DNA of 7,589 nucleotides from assembly GCA_020355105.1 (NCBI GenBank), contig CP070658.1, positions 1,598,157 to 1,605,745 of the forward strand. The letters run 5' to 3'. The first letter of the stretch is position 1, and every line of letters begins with the position of its first letter. The position numbers and the translations under genes were made by a program. Of the stretch, positions 5,718 through 7,589 are shown in pieces. The notes under the pieces were generated by a model. That model had not been told where the DNA came from, made no database searches, and was given only the letters and a program-made list of their open reading frames with translations. Origin of the DNA: Candidatus Thorarchaeota archaeon. GTDB taxonomy: Archaea > Asgardarchaeota > Thorarchaeia > Thorarchaeales > Thorarchaeaceae.

Positions 5718-6404
5718 ATGTTGAACATCCAGTCTTTGCTAGACACCTTGAGTCAGTTCATCAGAGATCGCGACGCAGTCTACAAGAGCATCCAGGAGGA
5801 GAAGAATCTCAAGGAGTACTTCATCGCCTCGACCATTGCCACCCTGCTATTTGGTGCAGTATACGGTATTGTAATGGGCTTCTACGCCGGCGGACTCCAG
5901 ATTCTCTATGACGCCGTCAAGATACCTCTACTTCTTCTCGTGTCACTCTATGTTTCTCTGCCGACCTATTACGTGCTGAACGGCATACTTGGAGGCGATT
6001 TAAGTCTAAGACAGCTCACTGTGCTGTTCATGGTAAGCATCAGTCTTCTTACTATGATGCTCATGGCTTTCTTTCCTGTGACCCTCTTCTTCACACTCAC
6101 AACCCCTGAGCGCACATTCACGACATACGGCTTCACAGTTCTAATCAATGTGCTCTTCTTCGGAATATCGGGAGTGACCGCTGTGAGCTATCTGTTACAA
6201 GGCTTCAGTCGAATTCACGGGGAGAACAAACGCTGGGTATTAGCCATGATTATTGGCAGCTGTGTTCTTGCCTTTGTAGGCACACAGCTTGCATGGGTCC
6301 TTCGTCCATATTTCCATGTATCAGAGGCGTTCATTGCACCTCCAAGCGGTAACTTCTACATCGCACTGTTCGAACTGATCATACGTCTGTTACGTGGCTG
6401 GTAG
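5718..6404 (+). CDS. Yip1-like five-helix membrane protein
   Basis: The product is 228 aa. An amphipathic, charged N-terminus (1-32, LDTLSQFIRDRDAVYKSIQEEKN) leads into five membrane segments at about 33-58, 67-91, 99-127, 135-161 and 171-194. After the last helix come AWVLRPYFHVSEAF (192-205) and PPSGNFYIALFELIIRLLRG (208-227). This layout, with an LRPF/LRPY motif followed by GNFY, matches a widespread prokaryotic membrane family that I recall being labelled Yip1-like or 'actin-binding WH2 domain-containing'. Its function is unknown. The open frame extends back to 5550, but the upstream part is polar, overlaps the divergent gene's start and does not belong; ATG 5718 begins the family-like sequence. 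A GTG two codons earlier (5712) is possible. The gene stands alone, 119 bp before uL16. Any link to eukaryotic Yip1/Rab trafficking is unproven. Confidence 0.82.
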   Translation: MLNIQSLLDTLSQFIRDRDAVYKSIQEEKNLKEYFIASTIATLLFGAVYGIVMGFYAGGLQILYDAVKIPLLLLVSLYVSLPTYYVLNGILGGDLSLRQLTVLFMVSISLLTMMLMAFFPVTLFFTLTTPERTFTTYGFTVLINVLFFGISGVTAVSYLLQGFSRIHGENKRWVLAMIIGSCVLAFVGTQLAWVLRPYFHVSEAFIAPPSGNFYIALFELIIRLLRGW

Positions 6405-6454
6405 CCCTTCCTAGTGTGTTCCACTCAAATCAAGAAGAAACCATGCCATAATCC

Positions 6455-6460
6455 TTTTAT
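6455..6460 (+). promoter_or_regulatory. TATA-like element upstream of uL16 (L10e)
   Basis: TTTTAT is centred about 24-26 bp before 6481-6484, where initiation would be expected. This gives a leader of about 40 nt that contains the AGGTGA ribosome-binding site (6512-6517) six bases before the uL16 ATG. Confidence 0.4.
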
Positions 6461-6523
6461 TCGATCGTCAGGGCGTGACGATGAGTCTAGACACTCAAGA
6501 CCATATTCGACAGGTGAAACAAC

Positions 6524-7063
6524 ATGGGAAAGCGCCCTGGTCATTGCTACAGAGAGGCCGATCGGCCCCCCTTCGTGAGGAAGCGGTATATCCATCGTCA
6601 ACCAGCTAGCAGAATAGTCAGTTTTGATATGGGTAATACCGGTGGGGACTTCGAGGTAGAACTCTCCCTAGTTGGTCTTGAGAGGTGCCAGATTCGGCAC
6701 CAAGCCTTGGAGGCAGCCCGTATCGCCTCGAACCGGCACATGACCAAGACTGTCGGCAGGAAGAACTACCATCTTCGAATACGCGTGAAACCATACCACT
6801 ATCTTCGTGAGAACAAGATGATCTCAGGTGCTGGTGCAGACCGTGTTCAGGATGGCATGCGAAAGGCCTTCGGAAAGGTCATTGGTGTGGCAGCAAGAGT
6901 CCGCCCCGACCAAGCACTCATCACTATCAGAACTGATAGAGCGCATATTCAGCAGGCAATGAGGGCTCTGAAAAAGGCTGCGCCAAAGATGCCAACTCCA
7001 TGCAAGATCAACTTTGACAAGATTGACCCGCAGCTGAAGAGGAAACTCGGGTATGGTTCCTAG
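6524..7063 (+). CDS. rpl10e: Large-subunit ribosomal protein uL16 (archaeal L10e)
   Basis: The product is 179 aa, the usual archaeal size. It begins with the invariant MGKRPGHCYR and carries PFVRKRYIHRQPASRIVSFDMGN (16-38), EAARIASNRHMTK (63-75), NYHLRIRVKPYHYLRENKM (81-99) and the GAGADRVQDGMRKAFGKVIGVAARV block (102-126). These are hallmarks of the archaeal/eukaryotic L10e branch. uL16 sits near the central protuberance, close to the tRNA acceptor arms in the A and P sites, and is needed for late large-subunit assembly. ATG 6524 is fixed by AGGTGA six bases upstream, an excellent match to the archaeal anti-Shine-Dalgarno. The gene appears monocistronic, with a promoter-like element upstream and a TATA box for the next gene directly after its stop. 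Confidence 0.98.
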   Translation: MGKRPGHCYREADRPPFVRKRYIHRQPASRIVSFDMGNTGGDFEVELSLVGLERCQIRHQALEAARIASNRHMTKTVGRKNYHLRIRVKPYHYLRENKMISGAGADRVQDGMRKAFGKVIGVAARVRPDQALITIRTDRAHIQQAMRALKKAAPKMPTPCKINFDKIDPQLKRKLGYGS

Positions 7064-7076
7064 CCCCTTGCTATTC

Positions 7077-7083
7077 TATATAT
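7077..7083 (+). promoter_or_regulatory. TATA box for the APH-fold kinase gene
   Basis: TATATAT is centred 84 bp before the ATG at 7164. It predicts initiation near 7106 and a leader of roughly 58 nt that includes AGGTGA (7149-7154). A nearer TATACT (7132-7137) would start transcription downstream of that ribosome-binding site, so it is less likely to be the main promoter. Confidence 0.4.
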
Positions 7084-7163
7084 GTACCAAACCATTGAAT
7101 ATCAAGGCTAATCTAGGATGAGTCCAATGACTATACTCTCATCACTCTAGGTGAACTCCATAG

Positions 7164-7589
7164 ATGATGTATGAAGAGAACGTCCCGCCTGACATCGAGA
7201 TGTCAGTCGTCATATCGATTATCCGCAGACTCTTCCCTCGAGTCAAGAGTCCGTCCGTTATCTTTCTGTATCACGGGACTCACAATGTCTTTGAGGTTGA
7301 CGGTAGGTACATATTCCGCTTTCCGAGCACATTTCTCACTACCGAGGAGCGAAGCAGACTAGTCCGGCGAGAAGCTGAGGTTCTGAATGGCCTCAAAGAC
7401 CGCATAAAGGTCAGAATCCCTTCGCCGCTTTTTGTTGATGCTGATTCGGAAATCCCGTACATGGGATATGAGAAGATACCTGGCTCATCATTAACAGTGC
7501 ACTATTCAAAGACGCCAATCAGACAGCGGCAGAGAATCGCCGAACAAGTGGGCAGGTTCCTCGGAGAACTTCACAGTCTGGACATGGCT
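7164..7589 (+). CDS. Aminoglycoside-phosphotransferase-fold kinase, N-terminal part (cut by window end)
   Basis: The 142 visible residues form the N-lobe and hinge of an APH/choline-kinase-type phosphotransferase. VFEVDGRYIFRFP (42-54) gives the nucleotide-binding strands, with R52 in the position of the ATP-anchoring basic residue. VRREAEVLNGL (67-77) is the helix-C segment with E70. IPYMGYEKIPGSSL (97-110) is the hinge, and IAEQVGRFLGELHSLDMA (125-142) starts the C-lobe helix before the catalytic loop. The catalytic HGDxxxxN and the metal-binding Asp lie beyond the window, so activity cannot be judged. Substrates in this fold range from aminoglycosides to sugars, choline, homoserine and proteins; nothing here selects one. 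ATG 7164 follows an in-frame TAG and has AGGTGA nine bases upstream; a second ATG at 7167 is adjacent. A plus-strand ORF from 7171 in another frame is a shadow. Confidence 0.85.
   Translation, partial: MMYEENVPPDIEMSVVISIIRRLFPRVKSPSVIFLYHGTHNVFEVDGRYIFRFPSTFLTTEERSRLVRREAEVLNGLKDRIKVRIPSPLFVDADSEIPYMGYEKIPGSSLTVHYSKTPIRQRQRIAEQVGRFLGELHSLDMA

Noticed and set aside
7171..7362. Plus-strand ORF starting at 7171
   Set aside because: It is a different frame inside the APH-fold kinase gene, whose own frame shows clear kinase N-lobe motifs and a good ribosome-binding site.

Overview
The window looks like a stretch of an archaeal chromosome. It carries two archaeal/eukaryotic-type ribosomal proteins: eL33 (L35Ae) and the archaeal form of uL16 (L10e). 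It also has a deoxyhypusine synthase-family gene, an F420-type luciferase-like oxidoreductase and a biotin-synthase-related radical SAM protein of a kind known mainly from archaea. Candidate TATA-box promoters stand at the expected distance from several starts, and Shine-Dalgarno sites (GGAGG, AGGTGA) precede others. Moderate GC, loose gene spacing and the presence of eL33 would fit an Asgard archaeon such as a Thorarchaeote. That is inference only; no gene here proves the lineage.

Layout. Left part: the 3' portion of the radical SAM gene (+, its start is outside the window) runs tail-to-tail into a minus-strand group. In transcription order this group is a three-helix membrane protein with a soluble tail (1918-2550), eL33 (1553-1837) and a six-helix membrane protein (795-1376). 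The radical SAM gene and the last membrane gene overlap by 44 bp at their 3' ends. Middle: a divergent region of about 275 bp separates the minus-strand group from deoxyhypusine synthase (+, 2826-3755), which converges on a 75-aa two-helix membrane protein (-). A divergent spacer of about 150 bp then leads to a small VOC-fold protein (+, 4166-4567). This gene converges on a luciferase-like monooxygenase (-, 4608-5573), with a perfect 8-bp hairpin between them. Right part: a five-helix Yip1-like membrane protein (+, 5718-6404), uL16 (+, 6524-7063) and the N-terminal part of an aminoglycoside-phosphotransferase-fold kinase (+, 7164 to the window end).

How the genes work together. Most genes appear to be transcribed singly from their own promoters, so the order does not suggest one pathway. 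The common thread is translation: eL33 and uL16 are ribosome subunits, and deoxyhypusine synthase modifies the translation factor aIF5A. The rest are separate metabolic enzymes and uncharacterised membrane proteins. I found no CRISPR array, tRNA or rRNA gene, transposon, or defence or toxin-antitoxin module, and no convincing new multi-gene system. The observations that most merit checking are the two unassigned membrane proteins, the Cys pair at the end of the radical SAM protein, the subfamily of the deoxyhypusine synthase, and the promoter/leader details.
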